Assembly (NCBI GenBank): GCA_023511585.1
Contig: JAIMBF010000001.1
Coordinates: 1 to 64,000, forward strand
Direction of reading: 5' to 3'
Source: Terriglobia bacterium
GTDB lineage: Bacteria; Pseudomonadota; Alphaproteobacteria; Acetobacterales; Acetobacteraceae
Length of the DNA: 64,000 bases
Below the pieces are notes generated by a model, which saw only the letters and a program-made list of their open reading frames with translations, had not been told where the DNA came from and searched no databases. The translations under genes were made by a program, and so were the position numbers. Positions 1 to 8,470 of this stretch are shown here, one piece after another. Every line of letters starts with the position of its first letter. The first letter of the stretch is position 1.

Positions 1-1205
1 GTCTCTTCCAGCACTTTTGCAAGGTCGGCAAGCATCGCCCGTGCCTCGGCGTCCAGCAGGGCTTTCGCTTTGGCATCTATCGGCAAGGGCAGGCGGTGGG
101 CGAGAAAAGCCGCGCTTTCGGCAAGTTCGTTCAAGGTTTTGGCGCGTTCTTTCAAAGCCGGCATCAACGCGCGTATGCGCGCCTTCGCGGCGTCATCCAA
201 CACCAGGCCGGGCAGACCTGTAAGCCGCGCAACCACTTCCGCCACCAGCCGCGCATCATCGGCACGGCGAAGCCAGACCCCGTTCAGGTGCAGAAGCTTG
301 GCGTAATCCATCCGCGCTGCAGCCCGGCCCACCCCGCTCAGATCGAACAGCCGAATGGCTTCCTCACGGCTGATCACCTCCAGATCGCCGTGGCCCCACC
401 CCAATCTGAGCAGATAATTGCAAAGCGCCTCGGGCAGGAAACCCTGGGCGCGAAATTCCAACACGCTGACCGCGCCATGGCGCTTGGAGAGCTTGGTTCC
501 ATCCGGACCGTGAATGAGCGGAAGATGCGCAAACTCGGGCGGTGTCCACCCCAGGGCCTGATAAATCTGCACCTGGCGAAAGGTATTGGTGAGGTGATCA
601 TCGCCCCGAATAACATGGGTAATACCCATGTCATGGTCGTCCACCACAACGGCGTGAAGGTAGGTAGGCGTGCCGTCGCTTCTGAGCAGAATCATGTCAT
701 CCAGCTCGGCGTTGGCAACCCGCACCTCCCCCTGCACCAAATCATGCACGACGGTCTCGCCGGTGCGGGGCGCCTTGAGACGAATGGCCGGGGCCACGCC
801 GGGCGGGGCTTCGCTCGGGTCGCGGTCACGCCAGCGCCCGTCGTAACGCGGCGGCCGGCCTTCCGCCAAAGCGCGCTCCCGCATTGCCTGCAATTCTTCC
901 GCCGTACAGTAGCAACGATAGGCATGGCCTGTCGCCAGCAATTGCTGAGCGACTTCCACATGGCGGGCGACGCGTGATGATTGATAAATCGGGGGTTCAT
1001 CGGGATTGAGCTCGAGCCAGGCCAGCCCTTCCAAAATCACCTGGATGGCCTCCGGCGTGCTGCGCGCGCGGTCGGTGTCTTCAATCCGAAGCAAGAATTG
1101 CCCATTGTGATGGCGGGCAAAAAGATAGTTGAAGAGCGCGGTGCGGGCGCCGCCGATATGCAGCATGCCGGTGGGGCTTGGGGCAAAACGGGTGCGAACG
1201 GTCAT
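1..1205 (-). CDS. gltX: Glutamyl-tRNA synthetase, 5' part (C-terminus off the left edge)
   Basis: Charges tRNA-Glu (and possibly tRNA-Gln in an indirect-amidation organism) with glutamate in the cytoplasm. The frame is open from an ATG at 1205 to the left edge, giving about 401 codons of an expected 450-480, so the anticodon-binding end is outside the window. The N-terminus has the class I signature [18 protein letters not shown] (HIGH-type motif). [12 protein letters not shown] is the KMSKS-type loop. RIEDTD and the catalytic Rossmann core are present. The start is chosen because conserved residues begin immediately after it. The gene diverges from the DUF2147 gene with a 71-bp gap. Alphaproteobacteria often carry two GltX copies, and I cannot tell which this is. 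Confidence 0.93.
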   Translation of the reverse strand, partial: MTVRTRFAPSPTGMLHIGGARTALFNYLFARHHNGQFLLRIEDTDRARSTPEAIQVILEGLAWLELNPDEPPIYQSSRVARHVEVAQQLLATGHAYRCYCTAEELQAMRERALAEGRPPRYDGRWRDRDPSEAPPGVAPAIRLKAPRTGETVVHDLVQGEVRVANAELDDMILLRSDGTPTYLHAVVVDDHDMGITHVIRGDDHLTNTFRQVQIYQALGWTPPEFAHLPLIHGPDGTKLSKRHGAVSVLEFRAQGFLPEALCNYLLRLGWGHGDLEVISREEAIRLFDLSGVGRAAARMDYAKLLHLNGVWLRRADDARLVAEVVARLTGLPGLVLDDAAKARIRALMPALKERAKTLNELAESAAFLAHRLPLPIDAKAKALLDAEARAMLADLAKVLEE

Positions 1206-1276
1206 TTCAATGGCTCGGCAATCGGGGTGCTTTTGCTATCTCAGTTGCCTGCGAAGATAAAGCGAAGGGGGAAGTA

Positions 1277-1807
1277 TTGATAGAGCATTGCAGGCAGTTC
1301 TTCGGGGTCCGGCGCCAAGGACGGGCGGCCGGCGCAAGCCTTGTCGGGGCATTGATGTCCGCGGGGCTTGCGTTTGGGCAGGGCACGGCAACTCCCGTGG
1401 GGGTTTGGCTGGTGGCTTCGGGCGATGCAGCCGTTGCCATCACCGAGTGCGGAGGGGAGCTTTGCGGCAAAATCGTTTGGCTGAAGGAGCCGCTGACCAG
1501 TGAAGGCAAGCCCAAGCGCGACGTTCACAACACCGATTTTGCGCAGAGGGAAAGGCCGATCTGCGGGCTACCCCTTCTTTACGGGTTCAAGCCGGAGGGG
1601 GGTCGCCGCTGGAGCGGCGGGTATATTTACAATCCGCGCAACGGCAAGACCTACCACGCAACCATCACCGCGGGTGCGGACGGCACCCTAAAGCTCAGGG
1701 GCTATGTCGGCTTGCCGATTTTCGGAGAAAGCCAAACCTGGACCCCGGTGCGGACAAATTTGCCGGACTGCTCCGCCGTTCACTCCCCAACTCCCGAGAG
1801 CCGCTAA
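1277..1807 (+). CDS. DUF2147 periplasmic protein
   Basis: This is a DUF2147 family protein of about 176 residues with unknown molecular function. Family members are small exported beta-rich proteins. The N-terminus has a basic stretch (residues 8-15) then a hydrophobic segment ending ...GLAFGQ, which fits a Sec signal peptide. The mature part opens with GVWLVASGDAAVAI, then the family pattern CGGELCGKIVWL, and later GGYIYNPRNGKTYHATI. I chose a TTG start at 1277 because a strong ribosome-binding stretch (gcgaagggggaag) lies just upstream and the start gives a clean signal peptide. A frame extension upstream overlaps gltX and looks non-coding. Confidence 0.8.
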   Translation: MIEHCRQFFGVRRQGRAAGASLVGALMSAGLAFGQGTATPVGVWLVASGDAAVAITECGGELCGKIVWLKEPLTSEGKPKRDVHNTDFAQRERPICGLPLLYGFKPEGGRRWSGGYIYNPRNGKTYHATITAGADGTLKLRGYVGLPIFGESQTWTPVRTNLPDCSAVHSPTPESR

Positions 1808-2075
1808 CGGTTTGACGCGAAGAGATCCGGCATCGGCAAAAGAGTTCGGAGTCTCCATGTGCGTGTTCTAAGTTGCGGCGCTTGGCTCGGCGATGGCATA
1901 GGCGCGCTTTCGCTCGGCGCTGCCGCTACGCGGAAGGCGAAGCCGGGTATCGCCATCCGAATTTCATTTCCGGCAAGCCATCCGGCGCTTGTCGCGAGCG
2001 CGCGAAACGGCATACGCCGGTTCCAGCCGATCGCTTGCCGGGTTTGGCGTCGGGGCCGGTGGGGGCCCCAGCTTG

Positions 2076-3830
2076 TCAAAAACGTAGACCAAGGCGCTTG
2101 AGCGCGTCTGAGAGAAGAGCAGTGGCCTCCTGCGCGTTCCAGACAGGACTGCGAACCCGCCAGGCCACATAACCGTCGGGGCGAACCAGCAGCGCACCCG
2201 CCTCTTCGATCTGGCTCGTGGCATGCCAGACATTGTAAAGATCCTGAGCATCCGGGTCCTCGTCGATCACGACAATGCGCAGGCATGGGCACCGTACGGT
2301 TTCTACAGCTACACGCCATGCCTGCCCCGAGAGACCGGTCAGCAGAGTGAAAAGTCCTTTGCCGACAATATCGAGCGTCGAAATGCGTCTGCCGTTGCGA
2401 TCCACGAGCCAGGCATGCGGGAGCTTGGCGCCTGGCCTCGTCGTCGGCTGTAAATACAGGTCGCGGTCGCGATGCCAGATTTCTTCGCCGGCATCAGGGT
2501 CGGGAATTACGGCAGACGAGACATAACGTTGATTCGATTCTATGCCGTGCGCATTGAATTCATAATTCTTTAATGCGAGCGCCTCGCGCAGCGCGGCACG
2601 GACCACGGCGCCTTCGGCCGTCGGCGCCTTGATCTTGCGCAAGCCTGCGGCAACAGGATCATCTTGGTCCGACGTCGCGAAGCAGGCGCGTAATGGTGCA
2701 TAGTCGATGCGCGACTGATTGGCGCGTTCGACAACCTGTTTGCCTATCGGCGCGCGCTCCAACGAGTAGCTCTCGAGCAATTTGATATCCGCTTGCTCTT
2801 TTACCACCAGGGCCAACTTCCAAGCGAGGTTGAAGCCGTCCTGCATAGAGGTGTTGGAGCCGAGGCCGCTGGACGGCGGGTGACGATGCACCGCGTCGCC
2901 CCCACAGAAGATGCGACCGACGCTGTAGTGCGTCGCGTAAGCGCGGTTTACGTACCAAGGTGCAATCGAAATGAAATCGACATCCAACGCAGGATCCCCG
3001 ACCATGGTGCGGATCTTAGACAGCGCGGTGGCGGGCGTTAAGTCAGGGTCACCTTTGGAGATATCGAACCCCCAACCCGCGATCCACTCGTACCAAGGGC
3101 GCACGGCACGCAACAGACCCATGCCGATTTCGCCGAATCCAACCGCGGGATTCATAATCCAATAGAGAATGCTGGGGCGATGCGCGACATAACGGGACAG
3201 GTCAGCGCGGAAATGGGCGTAAACCGTTCCGGCCCGCGCCATCTCGCCGACAATCGGCAGCCCGATCTCTTCTGCAACCCGTGATTTCGCCCCATCGGCG
3301 CCGACCAGAAAGCGGGCCCGCCGTGTGAAGATCGTGCCGCTGATAACATCCTTGAGTGTCGCGGTGACACCGTCTTCGTCCTGCTCGGATGATAAATATT
3401 CCGTGTTGAAGGCGATTTGCGCACCGCGTCGTGCAGCGTGGTTGACGAGAACCAACTCCATAAAAGGTTGGGGGAGGTCGAGATACGGGCACGGGCTGCC
3501 GCGCAGATAATCACCGAAGCGCTCGTCGCCGGTGCCCCAAGTGCGCAACCGCGCAACCTCAGGCCCGGCGAAACTTGTGGTAAACAGCGTGTCGCCCATT
3601 TGATCCCAAGGCGTGGCGTATTTCTTCGCGTCTTCCTCCACTCCGAGGTCTCGGAGGATTTCAATGGCACGCTGATTGGTGATGTGCGCCCGCGGCCTGT
3701 TGGCAACCCAATTCCATTTCGATATCGCCAGTACGCGCACGCCGTAGGTGGCCAGCGCCAGCGCAGTTGTCGCTCCCATCGGGCCAAGGCCGACAACCAG
3801 AACGTCGGTGTCAAAATCTGTGTTCCCCAT
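2076..3830 (-). CDS. FAD-dependent aromatic (phenol-type) hydroxylase, TfdB-like
   Basis: A 584-residue class A flavoprotein monooxygenase that probably hydroxylates a phenolic ring to a catechol using NAD(P)H and O2. The FAD-binding motif is VLVVGLGPMGATTALALA near the N-terminus. The ATG motif region is PRAHITNQRAIEILRDLG. The DG motif is FLVGADGAKSRVAEEIGLP. The GD motif is CGGDAVHRHPPSSGLGSNTS. The C-terminus is the thioredoxin-like fold of this family (GKGLFTLLTGLSG, then GALLVRPDGYVAWR). Its recognisable sequence pattern fits 2,4-dichlorophenol hydroxylases better than MhpA. The ATG at 3830 has a GGGAG box 7 nt upstream and is preferred to a TTG at 3863. It is the last gene of the catabolic operon, after a 358-bp gap. 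Substrate is not determinable from sequence. Confidence 0.85.
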   Translation of the reverse strand: MGNTDFDTDVLVVGLGPMGATTALALATYGVRVLAISKWNWVANRPRAHITNQRAIEILRDLGVEEDAKKYATPWDQMGDTLFTTSFAGPEVARLRTWGTGDERFGDYLRGSPCPYLDLPQPFMELVLVNHAARRGAQIAFNTEYLSSEQDEDGVTATLKDVISGTIFTRRARFLVGADGAKSRVAEEIGLPIVGEMARAGTVYAHFRADLSRYVAHRPSILYWIMNPAVGFGEIGMGLLRAVRPWYEWIAGWGFDISKGDPDLTPATALSKIRTMVGDPALDVDFISIAPWYVNRAYATHYSVGRIFCGGDAVHRHPPSSGLGSNTSMQDGFNLAWKLALVVKEQADIKLLESYSLERAPIGKQVVERANQSRIDYAPLRACFATSDQDDPVAAGLRKIKAPTAEGAVVRAALREALALKNYEFNAHGIESNQRYVSSAVIPDPDAGEEIWHRDRDLYLQPTTRPGAKLPHAWLVDRNGRRISTLDIVGKGLFTLLTGLSGQAWRVAVETVRCPCLRIVVIDEDPDAQDLYNVWHATSQIEEAGALLVRPDGYVAWRVRSPVWNAQEATALLSDALKRLGLRF

Positions 3831-4078
3831 CAAGTCGCTCCCGTTTCCTTCGATAGTTCTCAAGCACCTACGGTTCGGCGTGATGACGCGGCCGCGCAGA
3901 TCGAGACTGCCTAGTCCCCATCAGCTGACCGACGTGTTGTCGTACTTGAAACGTAACGAAAATCCGGCCCCTTTTAGGGCTATCACCGATTTCCAGCAGA
4001 TAAGTCCTGAAGCCGGATGCACAAACGTTGTCGGCCGGCGTCGGTGGTTCCGCAGGCAGGTCGCGCTCGAGGCCGGAT

Positions 4079-4192
4079 TCATTGAGGCAAAGCCGCATCG
4101 GAAGCTTTGTGCCTGTCGTACAGCGGCAGAGCAGTCCGGGCGCTGTCATATGCAGCGTGAAGCGCGTTTGCACATCGGCGCCAATCGGTCAT
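4079..4192 (-). pseudogene. Short ORF overlapping mhpC, possible hydratase N-terminal remnant
   Basis: A 37-codon frame begins with an ATG that overlaps the stop of the hydrolase gene (ATGA), the usual sign of translational coupling. Its product contains ANALHAAYDSARTALPLYD, which resembles the N-terminal helix of 2-hydroxypenta-2,4-dienoate hydratases (MhpD type), the next enzyme expected in this pathway. The frame then stops and nothing similar continues in any frame up to the hydroxylase gene. It is probably the stump of a deleted hydratase gene. The similarity is short, so the identification is weak. The rest of the gap (3831-4078) shows no gene I can support. Confidence 0.3.
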
Positions 4193-5097
4193 GACAGCAT
4201 CCCTTCGATACCGTCAAGGCTTTCACCGCGCAAAAAAGCGATGTGGGCTTTGTTAAAGACTGCGGCTTTTTCATACTGCGGCCAATGGCCACATTCGTTG
4301 ATCACCATGTAGCGCGCGCCGGGGATCATCTTGGCGATCTGCAAACCCTCCGCAGGGGTTGCCGTCGGATCGTGCGACGTCCAGATCACCAAAGTCGGAG
4401 CCTTGATTGCGTTGTACTGCGCCTCGGTGATCATATTCCGCCGACGCGTATTCATATCCTGCAGGCACATGATCCGCTGCATGGTATCGGCAAAGCCGGG
4501 TTGGGCATAAATGGCGCGGCGGGTTTCGACCAGGTCATCGGAGACCGATGCCTTGTCGTACATCAAAAACTCCAACCGTGCGCGGATACGCTCCCAACTT
4601 GGGTCCAAAGCGGCTTCAATCGACAGTTTTTTGATGCGCGCCATCACCTCGGGGTGCGCCGTCCAGCCGCCGGCTGTATTGAGCACCAGCTTTTCAACAG
4701 CCTGCGCATGATGCACTGCAAGCCAGGTGGCGACCCAGCCGCCTAAGCTTTCACCCGAAAGCATTGCGCTGTCACGTCCGAGGGCGCGCATGACCGCCAG
4801 CACATGTTTTCCGTAATCGGGGATTTCATAGTCGATTTCGGGTTTTTCGGTCCACCCGTGGCCGACCATATCAATGGCGACCGTCCAGAAATGCGGAGCG
4901 TGCGCGCCGAGATTGCGACTATAGGCTTCCGCATGGCCGCCCACGCCATGAAGCAGAATCAGCAACGGCTTTGTGTCATCTCCGGCCATCAGATAGCGGG
5001 TTCGCACGCCGTCGGCCTCAAGAAAATCTTGCTTAAAAGCCGTATTTCGGAGATCCGACCAGATACTCGAGAAACCGGATGGAGGAACATTCGTCAT
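4189..5097 (-). CDS. mhpC: Alpha/beta hydrolase, meta-cleavage product hydrolase (MhpC-like)
   Basis: A 302-residue alpha/beta hydrolase that likely performs C-C bond hydrolysis of the ring-opened product made by the neighbouring dioxygenase. The oxyanion region is LLILLHGVGGHAEAYSRN. The nucleophile elbow is LSGESLGGWVATW (Ser in GESLGG). The acid residue is in VIWTSHDPTATP and the histidine in NECGHWPQYEKA, completing a Ser-Asp-His triad. Length is close to E. coli MhpC (about 290). A good ribosome-binding site (aggagaaagcccg) precedes the ATG at 5097. It follows the dioxygenase gene by 14 bp in the same operon. The gene symbol is by family resemblance and the exact substrate is unknown. 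Confidence 0.87.
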   Translation of the reverse strand: MTNVPPSGFSSIWSDLRNTAFKQDFLEADGVRTRYLMAGDDTKPLLILLHGVGGHAEAYSRNLGAHAPHFWTVAIDMVGHGWTEKPEIDYEIPDYGKHVLAVMRALGRDSAMLSGESLGGWVATWLAVHHAQAVEKLVLNTAGGWTAHPEVMARIKKLSIEAALDPSWERIRARLEFLMYDKASVSDDLVETRRAIYAQPGFADTMQRIMCLQDMNTRRRNMITEAQYNAIKAPTLVIWTSHDPTATPAEGLQIAKMIPGARYMVINECGHWPQYEKAAVFNKAHIAFLRGESLDGIEGMLS

Positions 5098-5111
5098 CGG
5101 GCTTTCTCCTG

Positions 5112-6062
5112 TTACACCCCAGCAGCCACCGTTTCTCCGGTGACCATTGCCATACCGGCGATCCAGCCGGGAATCGCTTCGTAGAACAAGTTACGAACCT
5201 GATACGGGCCTGCTGCAGACAGCGCGGAGAACGCAGCAACCCAGCAGAGCACTTCGTTGCCGCCGCGCCCGGCCGCGGAGCGCACTGCATCAGCTGTCAA
5301 CGCATCGAAAGCGTCCAGATTTCCTTGCCGCAGCTGGTCAAGAAAATTCAGGTCCCAGGCTTGATTCAACGGCAGGCAGGGACCTTTTCCTTCGGCAGCG
5401 AGACGCCCGACTTCCAAAATACGCGCTTCGCGTTGTCGGCGCGCTTCGGAGCTCGGGTTGCGTCCGTCGATGAGCCGCTCCCGTAATTCCGGTGACGCTC
5501 CTTCAATCGCCGGCAGCGGCGGATCGTGCGAAAGACCGCCGGATCCTGCAAACAAAATGCGCCGTCCGGATACAAGCGCGAAACGACCAATAGCCTCTCC
5601 TAGCAAACGCACGCGCCGATAACTCGGAAGCGGCGGCGCTGCGCAGTTGATGAAAACCGGCACAATCGGGTAGCGCTGAAAGCTACCAAACATTGCCTCC
5701 CAAATTTGTACAAAGCCATGGTCAACTGGCATGCGATAAGAAACCGCCGGATCAAAATCCGCTGCCCGTACAGCGTTCAGCACGCACAGCGCGAAGTCCT
5801 CCGGCACCGGCAACGGGCCTGTGCCGCTGCCCCAATCGCCAATGGAAACCGCGCCGACGCCGATACAGAACGGTGGCATGAGATCGTAAAAGAACCCGTT
5901 GAAATGATCCGGTGCAAACTGAATAATGCAGTCTGGTTGAAACGCCTCAACCCACGCCGCAAGAGATGCGAAACCCGATGTGACCTTCTCACGGGTTTCC
6001 GGGGGTGCCACACCATCACGCATCAGAGGCGTGTGAGAGGCGCAGACGAGACCGATCGTCAT
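5112..6062 (-). CDS. mhpB: Class III extradiol ring-cleavage dioxygenase (MhpB-like)
   Basis: A 316-residue LigB-superfamily dioxygenase, Fe(II)-dependent, cleaving the catechol ring of a 2,3-dihydroxyphenylpropionate-like substrate. Residues characteristic of MhpB are evident: ASHTPLMRD at the start, FAPDHFNGFFYDLMPPFCIG, VSYRMPVDHGF, and LFAGSGGLSHDPP. It also has the C-terminal pattern IPGWIAGMA. The His residues in SHTP and PDH fit the metal ligands of the family. The ATG at 6062 overlaps the stop of the upstream binding-protein gene (ATGA), and the homologous N-terminus begins there. An upstream extension is not needed. Together with the hydroxylase and the hydrolase it makes a ring-hydroxylation, ring-cleavage and hydrolysis sequence. 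Confidence 0.9.
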   Translation of the reverse strand: MTIGLVCASHTPLMRDGVAPPETREKVTSGFASLAAWVEAFQPDCIIQFAPDHFNGFFYDLMPPFCIGVGAVSIGDWGSGTGPLPVPEDFALCVLNAVRAADFDPAVSYRMPVDHGFVQIWEAMFGSFQRYPIVPVFINCAAPPLPSYRRVRLLGEAIGRFALVSGRRILFAGSGGLSHDPPLPAIEGASPELRERLIDGRNPSSEARRQREARILEVGRLAAEGKGPCLPLNQAWDLNFLDQLRQGNLDAFDALTADAVRSAAGRGGNEVLCWVAAFSALSAAGPYQVRNLFYEAIPGWIAGMAMVTGETVAAGV

Positions 6063-7300
6063 TGTTTTACCGTAGAAACAAGAGGGCACGGACTTTCTGA
6101 GAGCGGTCGAGCTAGGGCTTCTCCAGGAAGTGTTTTTACCACGTCATAAAGGTCCCATTCTCCGGTTGACTCCGAGGGCTTTTTTACCTGCAACAGGTAC
6201 ATGTCGTGCACCATTTTGCCGTCGATGCGTACCTTGCCGGGATCGGCGAAAAAGTCATGAATTGTCGTCGCCCGCAATTGACGCATAACAGCGTCGGGGT
6301 CATCCGTGCCTGCTCGTTGAATGGCGGCGAGGTAATTATGAACTGCGGAATACACACCCGCCTGAAAGCCGCTCGGCATCGCGTTCGTCCGCGCGAAGAA
6401 TTTCTTTGACCACGCGCGCGTTGCATCCGTCCGATTCCAGTAGAACGGCGCTGTTTCATACGTTCCCTGGGCGATCGGGAGCCCGATGGCATGAATATCC
6501 GTCAAAACCGATTGCAGGGGGATTATCTTCATTGTCTTGTTGAGGCCGAATTCCGCGGCCTGCTTCATGGCGGTGATGGTATCCCCGCTGGCCGAGGCCA
6601 AGGCAAGGACATCGGCGCCGGATGTTTGGGCTTGAAGCAGGAGCGGCGCGAAATCCATGTTGCCGGCTGGGAAAGTCGCGTCACCCACTATCGTTCCACC
6701 AGCACGCTTCACCTGTTCCATCGTGTCACGGGTCAATGCGTGACCATAGGCCTGATCAACCGTTAAAAAGAACCAGCGCTTGCCGCCAATCTCTGTCATC
6801 GCGCGGGCGGCGCTTACAGCAAGGCTGTATGTATCCACCGTCCATTGCACAGTGGTGGGCGAGCAGGATTTGCCGGTGAATTCCGAAGATGTCGAACTGG
6901 ATAACAAAAGTATCTTGTGTCTTTCCCGTGCGATCGACTGCACCGCAAGACCGATCGGTGATCCTTGCAAATCGGCGATTGCATCGACGCCTTCGATATC
7001 GAACCAGTGGCGCGCAATGGCTGCGCCAATGTCGGGCTTGCCTTGATGATCGGCGAACAGGATTTCTATTTTTGCGCCATTGACGGTATTGCCGAAATCC
7101 TCAGCCGCCATGCGCGCAGCAACGACGGCACCGGGACCGCTCGCAGCGGATTGCGGGCCGCTCATATCCGTCAAGACGCCGATCCGAATTACCTTATGGT
7201 TATGATCTTTTGCGTCCGACGCAGCTTGAGCCTTCGCGATTGACACAAAACCAAATACAGCTGTTGCAAACCCGATCATTCCGAGACGAAGAATTCGCAT
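6059..7300 (-). CDS. ABC transporter substrate-binding protein (LivK/type I periplasmic binding fold)
   Basis: A 413-residue periplasmic binding protein of the branched-chain amino acid/aromatic compound type. A signal peptide spans roughly residues 1-27 (LGMIGFATAVFGFVSIAKA then QAASDA). The mature start IRIGVLTDMSGPQSAASGPG is the typical peripla_BP_6 opening. FFLTVDQAYGHALTRDT and VHDMYLLQVKKP are conserved later blocks. The ATG at 7300 has gaaaggcaataacgcg upstream and is preferred to a TTG at 7318. First gene of the catabolic operon, so it probably captures the aromatic substrate or its precursor. No permease or ATPase genes are beside it, so it must rely on components elsewhere. A fragment of a paralogue lies at 8932-9290. 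Confidence 0.87.
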   Translation of the reverse strand: MRILRLGMIGFATAVFGFVSIAKAQAASDAKDHNHKVIRIGVLTDMSGPQSAASGPGAVVAARMAAEDFGNTVNGAKIEILFADHQGKPDIGAAIARHWFDIEGVDAIADLQGSPIGLAVQSIARERHKILLLSSSTSSEFTGKSCSPTTVQWTVDTYSLAVSAARAMTEIGGKRWFFLTVDQAYGHALTRDTMEQVKRAGGTIVGDATFPAGNMDFAPLLLQAQTSGADVLALASASGDTITAMKQAAEFGLNKTMKIIPLQSVLTDIHAIGLPIAQGTYETAPFYWNRTDATRAWSKKFFARTNAMPSGFQAGVYSAVHNYLAAIQRAGTDDPDAVMRQLRATTIHDFFADPGKVRIDGKMVHDMYLLQVKKPSESTGEWDLYDVVKTLPGEALARPLSESPCPLVSTVKQ

Positions 7301-7450
7301 CGCGTTATTGCCTTTCAAAATTCCTAGTTCCGACCCCTACAGATGGAATTCCGTGCCAGGCCAGGCGCTTGGCCGTAGCCTGCCGGTCATGAGGGCATGC
7401 GCCCTAGAAACTACTATTGCTAAGAGTAATTTAGCCCTCCCTCATCGATT

Positions 7451-7472
7451 TCTAGCATTCTAGCATGCTAGA
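7451..7472. promoter_or_regulatory. Probable GntR operator: 14-bp perfect palindrome with extra half-site
   Basis: The sequence tctagcatgctaga (7459-7472) is a perfect palindrome. It is preceded directly by another half-site, tctagcat (7451-7458). It overlaps the -10 region of the predicted minus-strand promoter and lies about 60 bp upstream of the divergent GntR-type gene. GntR/FadR-like repressors bind short palindromes of this kind in the promoters of the operons they flank. I therefore infer it is the operator for the adjacent regulator. The assignment is by position and symmetry only. Confidence 0.5.
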
Positions 7473-7484
7473 TGTGAGCGTCAA
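7457..7484 (-). promoter_or_regulatory. Predicted sigma-70 promoter of the catabolic operon
   Basis: On the minus strand a -35 TTGACG (7479-7484) and a -10 TAGAAT (7457-7462) are separated by 16 bp. The predicted transcript would start near 7450, leaving a leader of about 150 nt before the binding-protein ATG. The palindrome at 7459-7472 lies between and over these elements. Confidence 0.5.
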
Positions 7485-7532
7485 CTGCCCTTGCTCTTGT
7501 TGCTTGGGGCTGATGGTTCTAAATTTTTACGC

Positions 7533-8246
7533 GTGACCGAATCATTTGTAATCCCGACAATCCCGCCTTTGCCCGTAGCGCCGGGGATCCCGTCCGCTCC
7601 CGTGAGGGCACATGGCGACCGGAAGAAGGACGCGATCCGCGAGTTCGTGCTCGAGCGTCTGCTCACCCGGCAGTATCGCTTTGGTCGAAAGATTAGTGTG
7701 AGAGAAATTGCCGAGCAGACCGGCGCGAGCCGGCAACCCATCATGGCGGCGCTCGCGTCCCTCCAGGCAGACGGCTTCGTTCACATCACGGCGCAGGTCG
7801 GCTGCGAGGTCTTCTCACCTTCGATGCGAGAGATCGAGGACTTTTTTCTAATGTTCGGCCGGATAGAGGGTTTGCTTGCCGAATTGGCAGCCATCCGTCG
7901 ACAGCCCGAGGAAATAGCGGCGTTGCGCGCCATCAACGCGCAGATCCTGGCATTGTCCAGCCACGAGAAGGACGCAGCCATGCGCTACCGCGATCTCAAC
8001 CACCAATTCCACCACATGGTTCATGCCGCGGCGCGCTCGCCCATGCTGCATACCCGCCAGTTGATCAACTGGACGATGTCGGACGTGCTAATATGCCAAA
8101 CCAGCGGATTTTTGCCGAACTTGAAAGGCGCTGGCCAGCAGCATGCGGCGATCATCAACGCCATAGAAGCAGGCTCAGCGGAACACGCACGTGCAGCGGC
8201 CGAAGCACATATTAAAGCTGTTGCCAGCCTGGTTTCTCGCTTCTAG
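7533..8246 (+). CDS. GntR-family (FadR/FCD subfamily) transcriptional regulator
   Basis: A regulator of about 237 residues. The N-terminal winged helix-turn-helix contains ISVREIAEQTGASRQPIMAAL, with the typical GntR alternation of A-E-x-x-G-x-S-R-x-P. It is followed by LQADGFVHITAQVGCEV (wing). The C-terminal helical FCD-type ligand domain includes MRYRDLNHQFHHMVHAAA, where the His residues fit a metal or ligand site, and ends with HAAIINAIEAGSAEHARAAAEAHIKA. It is divergent from the catabolic operon and is its likely repressor, responding to an aromatic substrate or intermediate. The start is uncertain: GTG at 7533 is a reasonable choice, but TTG codons at 7491-7500 are also in frame and none has a strong ribosome-binding site. 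Confidence 0.85.
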   Translation: MTESFVIPTIPPLPVAPGIPSAPVRAHGDRKKDAIREFVLERLLTRQYRFGRKISVREIAEQTGASRQPIMAALASLQADGFVHITAQVGCEVFSPSMREIEDFFLMFGRIEGLLAELAAIRRQPEEIAALRAINAQILALSSHEKDAAMRYRDLNHQFHHMVHAAARSPMLHTRQLINWTMSDVLICQTSGFLPNLKGAGQQHAAIINAIEAGSAEHARAAAEAHIKAVASLVSRF

Positions 8247-8470
8247 GAGTTTGAAAGCCGCTTTTGCGCCTGCCTTTCTTCAAAACCGCAGCAATCCGGC
8301 TGCTGCTGATACCGCTCCCGCCGGAAGACCCAGGAAGTTACGAAAAAAGGATATCTTAATACTCTGAAGGTGGTATGTGCATATCCCCTGAGCGCCGGCG
8401 GCATGGCATGCCGGATGTCGAGGTTGACGCAATAGGCGTGCAGATCCACGCTCGTTCACAAAATTGAGAG

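Noticed and set aside
96-977. Long plus-strand open frame over the gltX region
   Set aside because: It is antisense to gltX, whose conserved motifs are on the minus strand, and the translation has no domain pattern.
1808-2075. Possible gene in the gap between the DUF2147 gene and the hydroxylase
   Set aside because: Short frames on both strands lack ribosome-binding sites and protein-like composition; I see nothing to support.
8247-8470. Possible small gene after the GntR regulator
   Set aside because: No frame with a start signal or recognisable sequence; probably decayed intergenic DNA.
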